Shown piece after piece: positions 56,589 to 64,000 of a DNA stretch of 64,000 bases. Each line of letters begins with the position of its first letter. Position 1 is the stretch's first letter. The DNA is from Winogradskya consettensis. Its GTDB lineage: Bacteria; Actinomycetota; Actinomycetes; Mycobacteriales; Micromonosporaceae. The notes beneath the pieces were generated by a model. The model saw nothing but the letters and a program-made list of their open reading frames with translations, searched no databases and was not told the origin of the DNA. Location of the stretch: the NCBI RefSeq assembly GCF_018332715.1, contig NZ_BOQP01000012.1:47031-111030 (forward strand), in the 5' to 3' direction. A program made the translations under genes and the position numbers.

Positions 56589-57152
56589 GTGACCGACACC
56601 AGCACTCCCAGCACCGAGGAGACGACGGCAGCCGTCACCACGGAGCCGGCCGGTACCGAGGAGCCCAAGAAGTCGGAGAACGTGACGACCGACTCGGATC
56701 TGTTCAAGCAGAGCGAGGTCGCCGCCGACTACATCGAAGGCCTCCTCGACGTCCTCGACGCCGACGGTGACATCGACGAGCTCGTATCCGCCGGCCGCCC
56801 CATGGTCGAGGTCGTCGGCGGCGGCCTCCAGTCCCTGGTCGGCCAGCGCGGCGCCACCCTGGAAGCCCTCCAGGAGCTCACCCGCCTCGCGATCTTCCGC
56901 GCCACCGGCTCCCCCAGCCGCCTCCTCCTCGACATCGGCGGCTACCGCGCCACCCGCCGCAAGGAACTCGCCGCCGTGGCCCGCAACGCCGTCGAGAAGG
57001 TCAAGGAGCACGGCGACGCCGTCCGCCTCGAGCCGATGTCGGCCTTCGAGCGCAAGTGCGTCCACGACGTCGTCAACGCGATCTCCGGCGTTGAGAGTGA
57101 GTCTGAGGGCGTCGAGCCCAACCGGCGCATCATCATCAGCGCGGCCGGCTGA
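56589..57152 (+). CDS. jag: KhpB/Jag RNA-binding protein (KH and R3H domains)
   Basis: 187 aa. An acidic, Thr-rich N-terminus of about 45 residues, then a KH domain (VEVVGGGLQSLVGQRGATLEALQEL, about 73-100) and an R3H domain (VRLEPMSAFERKCVHDVVNAISGVESESEGVEPNRRIII, about 146-185). RNA-binding protein tied to cell-wall control in Gram-positives. Standard place after yidC. GTG start with a GAGATG-type ribosome site. Confidence 0.95.
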   Translation: MTDTSTPSTEETTAAVTTEPAGTEEPKKSENVTTDSDLFKQSEVAADYIEGLLDVLDADGDIDELVSAGRPMVEVVGGGLQSLVGQRGATLEALQELTRLAIFRATGSPSRLLLDIGGYRATRRKELAAVARNAVEKVKEHGDAVRLEPMSAFERKCVHDVVNAISGVESESEGVEPNRRIIISAAG

Positions 57153-57161
57153 TCTGATCTG

Positions 57162-58763
57162 ATGACAGACCCACGCTCCGGCGCGGGAAAGCACGGCCCG
57201 GGTTCTTCGCCCGGGCCGTCTTCTTCTCCCGCCCCCATTTCAGTACGTTCAGAATCCACCGATCCCGAACTCTCCCCTGCGTCTGCGTCCGGGCCTGAGG
57301 TTGCGTCTGCGGCCAGGCGCCCGTCGGGGTCGGGGTCTGCGCCCTTGTCGGGGGCCTCGCCGTCTTCGGGGTCGGGGTCGTCGGGGCGGGCGTCCTCGCT
57401 TTCCTCGCTTTCTTCGCGGCGGGTTCCGGTTCGGGGGTTTCCTGGACGGAAGGGTGGCTCCTCTATTCGGAAGCCGGCCTCTGACGCTGTTCCTGCCGCT
57501 GAGGCGGTGCCCTCGCCTGCGTCGGGCACTGCTGCTGCTGACTCCGCGTCTGGCACTGGTTCTGCTTCTGCTGCTGGACCCGTTGCTCCTTCTGCTGCTG
57601 GACCCGTTGCTGCATCTGCTGCTGGGCCCGTTGCTGCGTCTCCTGCTGACCCTGTTCGCGACGTTGGCGTTGGCACGGTCCCTGCCGGTGCGTCTGGCCG
57701 TGCGGCTTCTGCAACTGCTTCTGGGCGTGCTGCCGCTTCTACCGTCGGGCAGGACCTTGTGTCTGTCGCTGGGCCTGAGGCGGACTCTGGCTCTGAGTCG
57801 GGGTCTACCGGTGTGTCTCACCGTGTGTCTGTCGTCGGGCAAGATCCTGTGTCTGCTGTTGAGCCTGACCCTGTGGCTATTGGTGGTTCAGATTCTGGGT
57901 TTGTTGCTGGGTCTGGGGCGGAGTCTGGCGCTCGGGAGGGCTTGGGTTCCGCGGCTGGAGAAGGCTCTGGCGGTGATTCAGTTCCCTCTGCGGGTCCTTC
58001 CGGTGCGGATGTCCTTGGGCCGCCTGCTGAGCACCTGGCGGCTGCGGAACGGGTCTTTGGGGAGCGGTTGGAGCTGGCGGGGCGGTTTGCTGAGCTGCTG
58101 GTGACCGAGGGCGTCGTTCGCGGGTTGATCGGGCCGCGGGAGGCGCCGCGGGTGTGGGAACGGCACCTGATCAACTGCGGCGTTATGTCCGAGATGATTC
58201 CGGTGGGCGCTTCGGTGATTGACGTGGGGTCTGGTGCCGGTTTGCCCGGTATCGTGCTGGCAGTGGCTCGGCCTGATCTCACGATCACACTGGTTGAGCC
58301 GCTGGCACGACGAACCGCTTTCCTCTCCGAAGCGGTGACAGCGCTCGGCCTCGATTCGACCGTCACGGTCCTGAGAGGTCGTGCGGAAGACGTCGCTGGT
58401 GGACCCCCCGCCCCCGCCGACGTTGTCACCGCCCGGGCGGTAGCGCCACTGGACCGGCTTGCCGGCTGGTGCCTTCCGCTCGCCGCCCTGGGCGGCCGGC
58501 TTCTGGCGCTCAAGGGTGCCTCAGCCGAGGAGGAGATAGCGGAGCACCGTGACGAGATCGCGCGCCTGGGCGGCGGCGACCCGACCGTCCGGCTCTGCGG
58601 GGCAGGACTGATCGATCCGCCGGCCACGGTTGTCGAGATCGTGCGCGAGCGACTCGTCGTGGCACCAGGGCCAAGGTCGTCCCAGCGGACGGCCGCCCAG
58701 GGCCGTTCCTCCGGCGCCGCCGGTGGTCGCGGTCCCGGGAAAAGGAGATCGCGGAGGGGTTAA
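57162..58763 (+). CDS. rsmG: 16S rRNA (guanine527-N7)-methyltransferase RsmG with a long disordered N-terminal frame
   Basis: The methyltransferase occupies the last 250 codons: [44 protein letters not shown] loop [16 protein letters not shown], and [13 protein letters not shown]. RsmG is normally about 210-250 aa. In front lie about 278 Ser/Ala/Gly/Val codons without a stop, with many T-ending codons and repeats ([16 protein letters not shown]). A strong hairpin that looks like the jag terminator (57193-57228) falls in codons 11-23 and there is no ribosome site at 57162, so translation probably starts later, perhaps at GTG 57849 or 57873. The function is sure; the start is not. Confidence 0.85.
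   Translation: MTDPRSGAGKHGPGSSPGPSSSPAPISVRSESTDPELSPASASGPEVASAARRPSGSGSAPLSGASPSSGSGSSGRASSLSSLSSRRVPVRGFPGRKGGSSIRKPASDAVPAAEAVPSPASGTAAADSASGTGSASAAGPVAPSAAGPVAASAAGPVAASPADPVRDVGVGTVPAGASGRAASATASGRAAASTVGQDLVSVAGPEADSGSESGSTGVSHRVSVVGQDPVSAVEPDPVAIGGSDSGFVAGSGAESGAREGLGSAAGEGSGGDSVPSAGPSGADVLGPPAEHLAAAERVFGERLELAGRFAELLVTEGVVRGLIGPREAPRVWERHLINCGVMSEMIPVGASVIDVGSGAGLPGIVLAVARPDLTITLVEPLARRTAFLSEAVTALGLDSTVTVLRGRAEDVAGGPPAPADVVTARAVAPLDRLAGWCLPLAALGGRLLALKGASAEEEIAEHRDEIARLGGGDPTVRLCGAGLIDPPATVVEIVRERLVVAPGPRSSQRTAAQGRSSGAAGGRGPGKRRSRRG
57193..57228 (+). terminator. Intrinsic terminator after jag
   Basis: Stem ACGGCCCGGG/CCCGGGCCGT (57193-57202 with 57210-57219), seven-base loop, followed by CTTCTTCT; 41 bases after the jag stop. 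It lies inside the long open frame that leads to rsmG. Confidence 0.75.
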
Positions 58764-59831
58764 ATGGCCAGGCGGGGCGCGCGAAAGAAAACAGGGAAGA
58801 TCCCGAGACCTACGCCCCCGCCTGGACAGCATCAGCATTTGGATTCGCGCTCGCCTGACTTCGGTTTTGATTCCGGGTTGTCAGAGGCCGGCCTTCTTGA
58901 GTCGACGCCGGGTGGGGCAGCAGACTTGGTCGCTGTCGATCGCCGTCCGGTCGCCTTTCGCCGCGGCTCTGGTCTCGGCCCTGGTCCCGGCTTCGGCTCC
59001 GGGACCGACTCCAGCTCTGGCTCCAGCATCGGGCCTAGCCCCAGCTCTGGCCTCAGCCCTAGCCCCAGTTCTGGCCTCAGCCCCAGCTCCAGCTCTGGCC
59101 TCAGCTCCGGTTCCGGCCCTAGCTCTGGCCCTAGCTCTCGCTCTGGCCCTAGCTCCGGCCTTGGCCCTGGCTTGAGTCTGGTCGGCTTTAGCGGGGTCGG
59201 TGGTTCCTCGGTTGAGTTGGCGTCAGCTGGGTTGGCTGGATTCGGGTTGTCGGATGTTGGATTGATGGCCGACCGTGTGTTGGAGCACGGCGCGATGGTC
59301 GCTTTTGGGGCGGCCACTTCGATCGCGGGCGTGGGTACGGCGGATGTTGACGTTGCGGATGCGTCCGGGGTGGCTGGGTTGTGGGGCGGGCCGGGCGGTG
59401 GCGGTTTTGGTTTGCCAGGTGGTCAGGGGGCTGATCCGAAGACCGGGGAGTCGGCGCGGGCTGGTACGGGCGTTGTGCTTGGGGGGATTCGGGGAGGGGC
59501 GGGAGATTCTGCCAGCGCCGGGGTTGCGGTTGTGGGGCTTGCAGCGCGTACATATATGAGGTTTTCGGGGTTGGGGTGGCCTTGTGGAAGTGTGCGTTGG
59601 TGCGGGGGGAAGTTGCGGCATGTTGCCGGATTTATGGTTTTCGAGGCGCCCGCGAATCTATCGGTCTCGACTCATCAGACGGACAGGCGTGGCACGCGTC
59701 GCCCGACGGCCGTAGGCTGGCCGCGCGTCGATAGTGTGGACCGGACGGCTGGCGTAGTAGACGCGCCGCCGCTTCCTGCCGGACCGCACGCTCGCGGTGC
59801 CGACTCCATCCAACCAGGCAGGGATAAAACG
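58764..59831 (+). other. Low-complexity open region between rsmG and parA
   Basis: 1068 bases in frame with parA and without a stop, but unlike ParA. The first part codes a Ser/Gly/Pro-rich run from a GGCCCTAGCTCT-type repeat (58980-59185); the second part is Gly/Val/Ala-rich with T-ending codons. No family. The plus strand is G/T-rich in the second half. I treat it as leader or intergenic rather than as part of ParA, since a good GTG start with a ribosome site lies at 59832. Confidence 0.5.
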
Positions 59832-61247
59832 GTGCATGAGTATGGCAGGGGGCCCGACGGCGACCCCGGCTGGGACGGTGTTTCACGTGAAACCGAGCCT
59901 AACGCCGAGCCGGATCGGAGTGTGAGCTTGACCGTGACTTTCAACAGTGGAGACCAGGGCGTCCCGCAGCCACGTGCGGGCCAGGGACAGGTGTACGGCA
60001 CCCCGGTGAGCGCTCCCGAACCAACTCCGTCCGACTCCCGTCGTACCGCTCCAGCGCCCCGTTCGGCGCCTCCTGCTGCTGTTCCGGCTGGCGTTACAGC
60101 CTCGGGCTCGGCGTCTGTGCCCAGCGAACTCTCCACCTCGCCGACCGGCGAATTCGCTACTCATCCTCACGGCGACTTGTCATCGCAGCCCACTTCGGGC
60201 GCCGCTGGTTTTGCCGTGCAGCCCACGTCGGGCGCGGCTGGCCTCGCAGCCGAACCCACGTCGGGTGCCGCTGCCTATTCAACACATCCCACCTCGGCCC
60301 CGCCGGTTTCGGCCCCGCCGGCTGCTCCCCAGGAAGCAGCCGAGCATGTTTCACGTGAAACGCCGACCCCGGATGAGGACGATCCGCCCCTTGCCATGGA
60401 AGCGTTGCGAGCTGTGCAGATCCTCAATCCGAGCGGCGAGATCACGATGCCGCGGCCCGCTCATCCCCGGGTGCTCGCCGTCGCGAACCAGAAGGGCGGC
60501 GTCGGCAAGACCACCACGACGGTCAACCTTGCTGTGGCGCTCGCGCTGCACGGTAACCGCGTCCTGGTGGTGGACCTGGACCCGCAGGGAAACGCCTCGA
60601 CCGGCCTGAACGTGCCGCACCATGCGGGCGTACCCGACGTCTACGACTGCTTGATCGACAACGTGCCGCTGGCGGAGGTTGCGCAGGCAGTCGAGGGCAT
60701 TCCGAACCTGTTCTGTGTTCCGGCCACGATCGACCTGGCCGGCGCGGAGATCGAGCTCGTCTCAGTCGTAGCGCGCGAGTCCCGGCTTGCTCGGGCGATC
60801 AGCGCTCACCCCGAGAAGTTCGACTATGTTTTCATCGACTGCCCGCCCTCGCTCGGGCTGCTCACGGTCAACGCGCTGTGCGCGGCACAAGAGGTGCTGA
60901 TCCCGATTCAGTGCGAGTACTACGCGCTGGAAGGCCTCAATCAACTGATCAACAACATCAATTTGGTACGCCAGCACCTCAACCCGACGCTGGACGTCTC
61001 CACGATCCTGTTGACCATGTACGACCGCCGCACCCGCCTCGCCGATGCCGTTGAGCAGGACGTGCGGAACCACTTCGGTTCGAAGGTGCTCGAGGCGGTG
61101 ATTCCTCGCAACGTCCGGGTGTCGGAGGCTCCCAGCTACGGCCAATCGGTGATGACCTACGATCCGGGATCGCGGGGTGCCACGAGCTACTTCGAGGCAG
61201 CTTTGGAGATTGCGAACCGCGGGGTCAACACGGGAGGCACGGCATGA
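59832..61247 (+). CDS. parA: Chromosome segregation ATPase ParA (Soj)
   Basis: 471 aa. GTG 59832 preceded by AGGGA. A disordered N-terminus of about 210 residues includes 11-residue repeats ([12 protein letters not shown], near 117-150); then the ParA ATPase: deviant Walker A KGGVGKTT at about 221-228, [29 protein letters not shown] (Walker B), and [18 protein letters not shown]. It moves ParB-parS complexes with ParB, whose ATG overlaps its stop. Two parS cores are inside its 5' coding part, both read as Val-Ser-Arg-Glu-Thr. Confidence 0.93.
   Translation: MHEYGRGPDGDPGWDGVSRETEPNAEPDRSVSLTVTFNSGDQGVPQPRAGQGQVYGTPVSAPEPTPSDSRRTAPAPRSAPPAAVPAGVTASGSASVPSELSTSPTGEFATHPHGDLSSQPTSGAAGFAVQPTSGAAGLAAEPTSGAAAYSTHPTSAPPVSAPPAAPQEAAEHVSRETPTPDEDDPPLAMEALRAVQILNPSGEITMPRPAHPRVLAVANQKGGVGKTTTTVNLAVALALHGNRVLVVDLDPQGNASTGLNVPHHAGVPDVYDCLIDNVPLAEVAQAVEGIPNLFCVPATIDLAGAEIELVSVVARESRLARAISAHPEKFDYVFIDCPPSLGLLTVNALCAAQEVLIPIQCEYYALEGLNQLINNINLVRQHLNPTLDVSTILLTMYDRRTRLADAVEQDVRNHFGSKVLEAVIPRNVRVSEAPSYGQSVMTYDPGSRGATSYFEAALEIANRGVNTGGTA
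59880..59893. promoter_or_regulatory. parS site inside parA (codons 17-21)
   Basis: Perfect core GTTTCACGTGAAAC, preceded by T. Confidence 0.93.
60348..60361. promoter_or_regulatory. parS site inside parA (codons 173-177)
   Basis: Perfect core GTTTCACGTGAAAC, preceded by T; 468 bases after the previous one. Confidence 0.93.
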
Positions 61248-62290
61248 AGAACCGTCCACGGGGTGGCCTCGGCCGCGGCCTGGGCGCGCTGATTCCCACA
61301 GCGCCGCCGGCGGAGGCACCACCGGCTGCGGAGACTGCCGCTTCGACGACTCCTCCCCCGCAGTATTCGGCGCCGTCAGCTCCCGTTTCCGCACCGCCCG
61401 TTGCCGCGCCTGCGGAGCCAGCCGCTCCCCCTGTTGACGACGGTGTCAGTCTGGCTCCCGTGCCGGGTGCGCGCTTTGCGGAGCTTGCGGTCACCTCGAT
61501 CGTGCCCAACCCGAAGCAGCCTCGCCACGTCTTCGACGACGAGGCCCTGGACGAGCTCAAGACCTCGATCCAGGAAGTCGGCTTCCTCCAGCCCATCGTT
61601 GTCCGAGACATCGGCGACGGCACGTACGAGCTGGTCATGGGCGAACGTCGCTGGCGCGCAGCACAGGCGGTCGGCAAGGAATCGATCCCGGCCATCATCC
61701 GCGAGACCCGCGACGATGCGATGCTGCGCGATGCGCTCCTCGAAAACATCCACCGGGCGAACCTGAACCCGCTGGAAGAGGCGGCCGCGTACCAGCAACT
61801 GCTCGAAGAGTTCGGCGCAACCCATGAGGAGCTGGCGCGCCGCATAGGCCGTAGCCGCCCGCAAATCTCGAACACCATAAGGCTTCTCAACCTGCCGGCC
61901 CCGGTCCAGCGCCGGGTGGCCGCGGGCGTCATTTCCGCGGGTCACGCCCGAGCCCTCCTTAGCTTGGACGACAGCGACACCCAGGAAGACCTCGCGAAAC
62001 GCATCGTGGCCGAAGGCCTCTCCGTACGCTCAACTGAGGAGCTCGTCTCCCTGGCAATCGCGGACGGCCCAGCCAAGAAGTCCACGCCGGCCCGCCGTGC
62101 CAAGGTCCACGCGCCGGCTTTGAACGACTTGGCAGACCGTCTCTCGGATCGCTTCGATACCCGGGTGAAAGTCGACATCGGCCGTAACAAGGGCAAGATC
62201 ACGATCGAGTTCGCCACGGTGGATGACCTCGAACGGATCGTCGGAATGATCGGCGTGGAGGAAGAAGGCGCGGGCTCCACAGCGGAATGA
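61244..62290 (+). CDS. parB: Chromosome-partitioning protein ParB
   Basis: 348 aa CTP-dependent clamp. A Pro/Ala-rich N-terminus begins [18 protein letters not shown] (ParA-stimulating motif); the ParB/Srx domain contains [29 protein letters not shown] (CTP site) and [17 protein letters not shown]; the HTH region is [24 protein letters not shown]; the C-terminal dimer domain follows. ATG overlaps the parA stop (ATGA). Confidence 0.97.
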   Translation: MKNRPRGGLGRGLGALIPTAPPAEAPPAAETAASTTPPPQYSAPSAPVSAPPVAAPAEPAAPPVDDGVSLAPVPGARFAELAVTSIVPNPKQPRHVFDDEALDELKTSIQEVGFLQPIVVRDIGDGTYELVMGERRWRAAQAVGKESIPAIIRETRDDAMLRDALLENIHRANLNPLEEAAAYQQLLEEFGATHEELARRIGRSRPQISNTIRLLNLPAPVQRRVAAGVISAGHARALLSLDDSDTQEDLAKRIVAEGLSVRSTEELVSLAIADGPAKKSTPARRAKVHAPALNDLADRLSDRFDTRVKVDIGRNKGKITIEFATVDDLERIVGMIGVEEEGAGSTAE

Positions 62291-62336
62291 GCGGTACGGG
62301 TGGCGGCGGCGGGGTCGCTATCCGAAGGAGACGACG

Positions 62337-62368
62337 GGCACGTGATTCGGCGGATCACGTGCCTTCTT
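62337..62368 (+). terminator. Intrinsic terminator after parB
   Basis: Perfect 10-bp stem GGCACGTGAT/ATCACGTGCC (62337-62346 with 62354-62363), seven-base loop, then TTCTT. 47 bases after the parB stop. Confidence 0.85.
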
Positions 62369-63949
62369 CATGTCCGGGGTGTGAGGTGGCCGGCCGGGTT
62401 GCGTGAGTTCGGTTGGTGGGCGGCCTCGGTGATTCGCTTGGTCGGCGGGCTCCATGTGGTGGCCTGTCCCCCGAGGCTTCGACCGTGGTTGGCGTTGGTC
62501 TCCTCGTCTCGCGGTGCTTCGTCGACCTTGTTTGGTTTCTTCCTTCGGGATTGTTTTCTAGTTCCGTGGGCGCGGGCTGGAGTTGGAGCTTCCGTCGGCT
62601 TGTGCGCGACAGGGTGAGGCTGGTCGCTTCCAGCAACGGACTGAGCATGGCCGGTTGGGGTTACCGGAGATCGCGATCGCTGGCTTGGACGCCGGAGTGG
62701 CCGTCGGCGATCAACTTGGCCAGGGCGAGAGGTGCTTGGTCCACCACATTCGGTTCTGTCAGAACGATTCTCCTGGGATTTCGGATCTTCCGCTTCTGCC
62801 GGAGCAACCCAAATCTGACGCCCGATTTGCCCGGAATTCGGGTTGGGAGGTCTCTCGGATGCTTTCTGTCAATTTTGGCTGCTCCCTTGAAAGTTACATA
62901 GGTCTGTTGGAACGATGGGCTCTTGAAGATCGTTCGGGGACAACTTCGCTAGCCGGCAGCAGTCTTGAACGCCGTGAACTCTCCATGCACGGTCGACTTG
63001 ATCGGCGGCGTATCAAGCGTCGGCGCGCCGATGTATGGCAACCGCGGTTCCCGTCGGCGGTGATCGGCTGCTGCGCATCTTCGCGGCGGCACCGCGGATT
63101 CTTGCCTGATCCGTCGAGGGTTGGGATCGCTGCCTATTGAAGGTTCTTGTGGTCGACAGTTATTGCAGGGTCGGCGTGATCGCCGGTCATCCTTCGCAAA
63201 CGGCGAGACGTCCGTCGTCTGCCCTGCGGTTGGGTCGATTAGTTCAGAACGATCCTCGCTCCGGAGCGTCTTAGCGCTAACGTCTGGCGCGTGATGGCGG
63301 CGAGCATTCCCGAGTTGATCTCCTACGGAGCGGCGTCGGGCCCGGTGATGGATACCGTCGACTGTGGAAACCTCGGTGGCTGTGTCGCCTGGCCGTCGTC
63401 CGGACTTGCTTGGTGCGCTGGCTCGTGTTGCCCACAGGCTTAGTCCGTGCTGCGTTTCTTCTGCGAGCGTCCTTGGCGGCAGTTTGCGGTTGTGGGCTTG
63501 CGACACATGTACTGGCGCCGTTGCGTACTTGCCGACTGGTTGAGGGAAATCCGGCTGCTGGATCATTCGAGGAGTCCTGCTGTTTGGCTCGGAACGGACC
63601 TGCTTTCTCGAAGACAGAGGCCAGGCCGCCATGTCGAGCCAGCGGGAAGCCGACCCCTGGTTGGCGAGACCTGTGCAGCGAGTTTGGCTTTGCGCTTTGC
63701 CGGCCGGCCCTGTGTGCTGGACGCGGGGCGCGCAGCGATTCGATCGATCCCTCGTCGAGGGCCTGCCGGGTCCAGCCCGCCACTGAGGTAGACGCCGCGA
63801 CCACAACGCCAGCTGAGTGCAATTTCAAGGTCTGGGCAGCAGCTGGCGGAGTCCAGGGCCGCCAAGTCTGAGAACGCGGGAGATGTGCAGGTCCGCCCCG
63901 CTGCTCGCCTTGAGCTTGCATCGCGGTTTTGGGGGTAAGTCCTCGTCTT
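62369..63949. other. Gene-free region right of parB
   Basis: About 1.6 kb without a convincing gene: overlapping frames on both strands, none with family resemblance or the strong GC third-position bias of the real genes around. The plus strand is T/G-rich and less GC-rich than its surroundings. It ends at a parS site. It may be decayed sequence or a spacer kept for the segregation locus. Confidence 0.55.
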
Positions 63950-63963
63950 GTTTCACGTGAAAC
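63950..63963. promoter_or_regulatory. parS site near the right window edge
   Basis: Perfect core GTTTCACGTGAAAC, preceded by T, about 1.7 kb after parB. Confidence 0.93.
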
Positions 63964-64000
63964 GGATGCGCCGATAATTGCCCGGAGCCCGGAGCCCGGA

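Noticed and set aside
57301..58104. Leucine-rich frame inside the rsmG leader
   Set aside because: It is the shifted reading of GCT/TCT repeats; poly-Leu runs come from CTG repeats and the frame ends inside the rsmG domain.
62949..63806. 285-codon minus-strand frame right of parB
   Set aside because: Arg/Pro/Ser-rich without hydrophobic core, overlaps other frames of equal quality, no ribosome site and no family pattern.

Overview
The window is high-GC DNA that carries the replication origin of an actinomycete chromosome. The gene order dnaA-oriC-dnaN-gnd-recF-dciA-gyrB-gyrA-DUF3566-tRNA-Ile-tRNA-Ala, with rpmH-rnpA-yidD-yidC-jag-rsmG-parA-parB on the other side of dnaA and the fhaA-fhaB-pstP-rodA-pbpA-pknA-pknB block about 42 kb away, is the classical actinobacterial arrangement. 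Gene content, protein sequences and the small DLW-39 protein suggest Micromonosporaceae, perhaps Actinoplanes-like. That placement is an inference from recognised sequence patterns, not from a search.

Left part (1-12 kb): the cell-wall growth and signalling operon runs leftward: fhaA, fhaB, pstP, rodA, pbpA, pknA, and pknB cut by the window edge. Four-base start/stop overlaps join pstP to fhaB, pbpA to rodA, and pknB to pknA. A tRNA-Leu(CAG) follows, then a coupled NAD-dependent epimerase and a WecG/TagA/CpsF glycosyltransferase. The 10.9-21.5 kb stretch is accessory: membrane and hypothetical proteins, an XRE/DUF397 pair, a PASTA membrane protein, a divergent YceI/MarR pair and a large XRE-ATPase-TPR regulator. 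Several short tandem repeats lie between these genes.

Middle part (21.6-40 kb): a leucine/isovalerate catabolic cluster (tetR, biotin carboxylase, HMG-CoA lyase, carboxyltransferase, acyl-CoA dehydrogenase) appears to be two transcription units, each preceded by an AACGnnCGTT palindrome. It lacks a biotin carrier domain. Then come VanZ-like, rhodanese, SGNH hydrolase, ProRS, CBS, SufE, DsbA-like, GNAT, YbaK-like, NUDIX and cyclopropane synthase genes, and the tRNA-Ala/DLW-39/tRNA-Ile group.

Right part (40-64 kb): this is the replication and segregation core. oriC is a dense DnaA-box cluster at about 50.1-50.7 kb. It is followed by about 1.5 kb of gene-free, repeat-bearing spacer up to dnaA. 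To the right, rpmH to parB run rightward. Two long Ser/Gly/Ala-rich open frames with atypical codon use precede the recognisable RsmG and ParA domains. Four perfect parS cores are visible, at 33.2, 59.9, 60.3 and 63.95 kb; two of them lie inside parA. The last 1.7 kb after parB holds no convincing gene.

No insertion sequence, prophage, CRISPR array or defence system was recognised. The most unusual signals are non-coding or low-complexity: a two-hairpin element behind two tRNA genes, a 25-bp perfect hairpin, octamer repeats beside oriC, a paired TetR-type operator, DnaA boxes in the gyrA and proS leaders, and the disordered open frames before RsmG and ParA.
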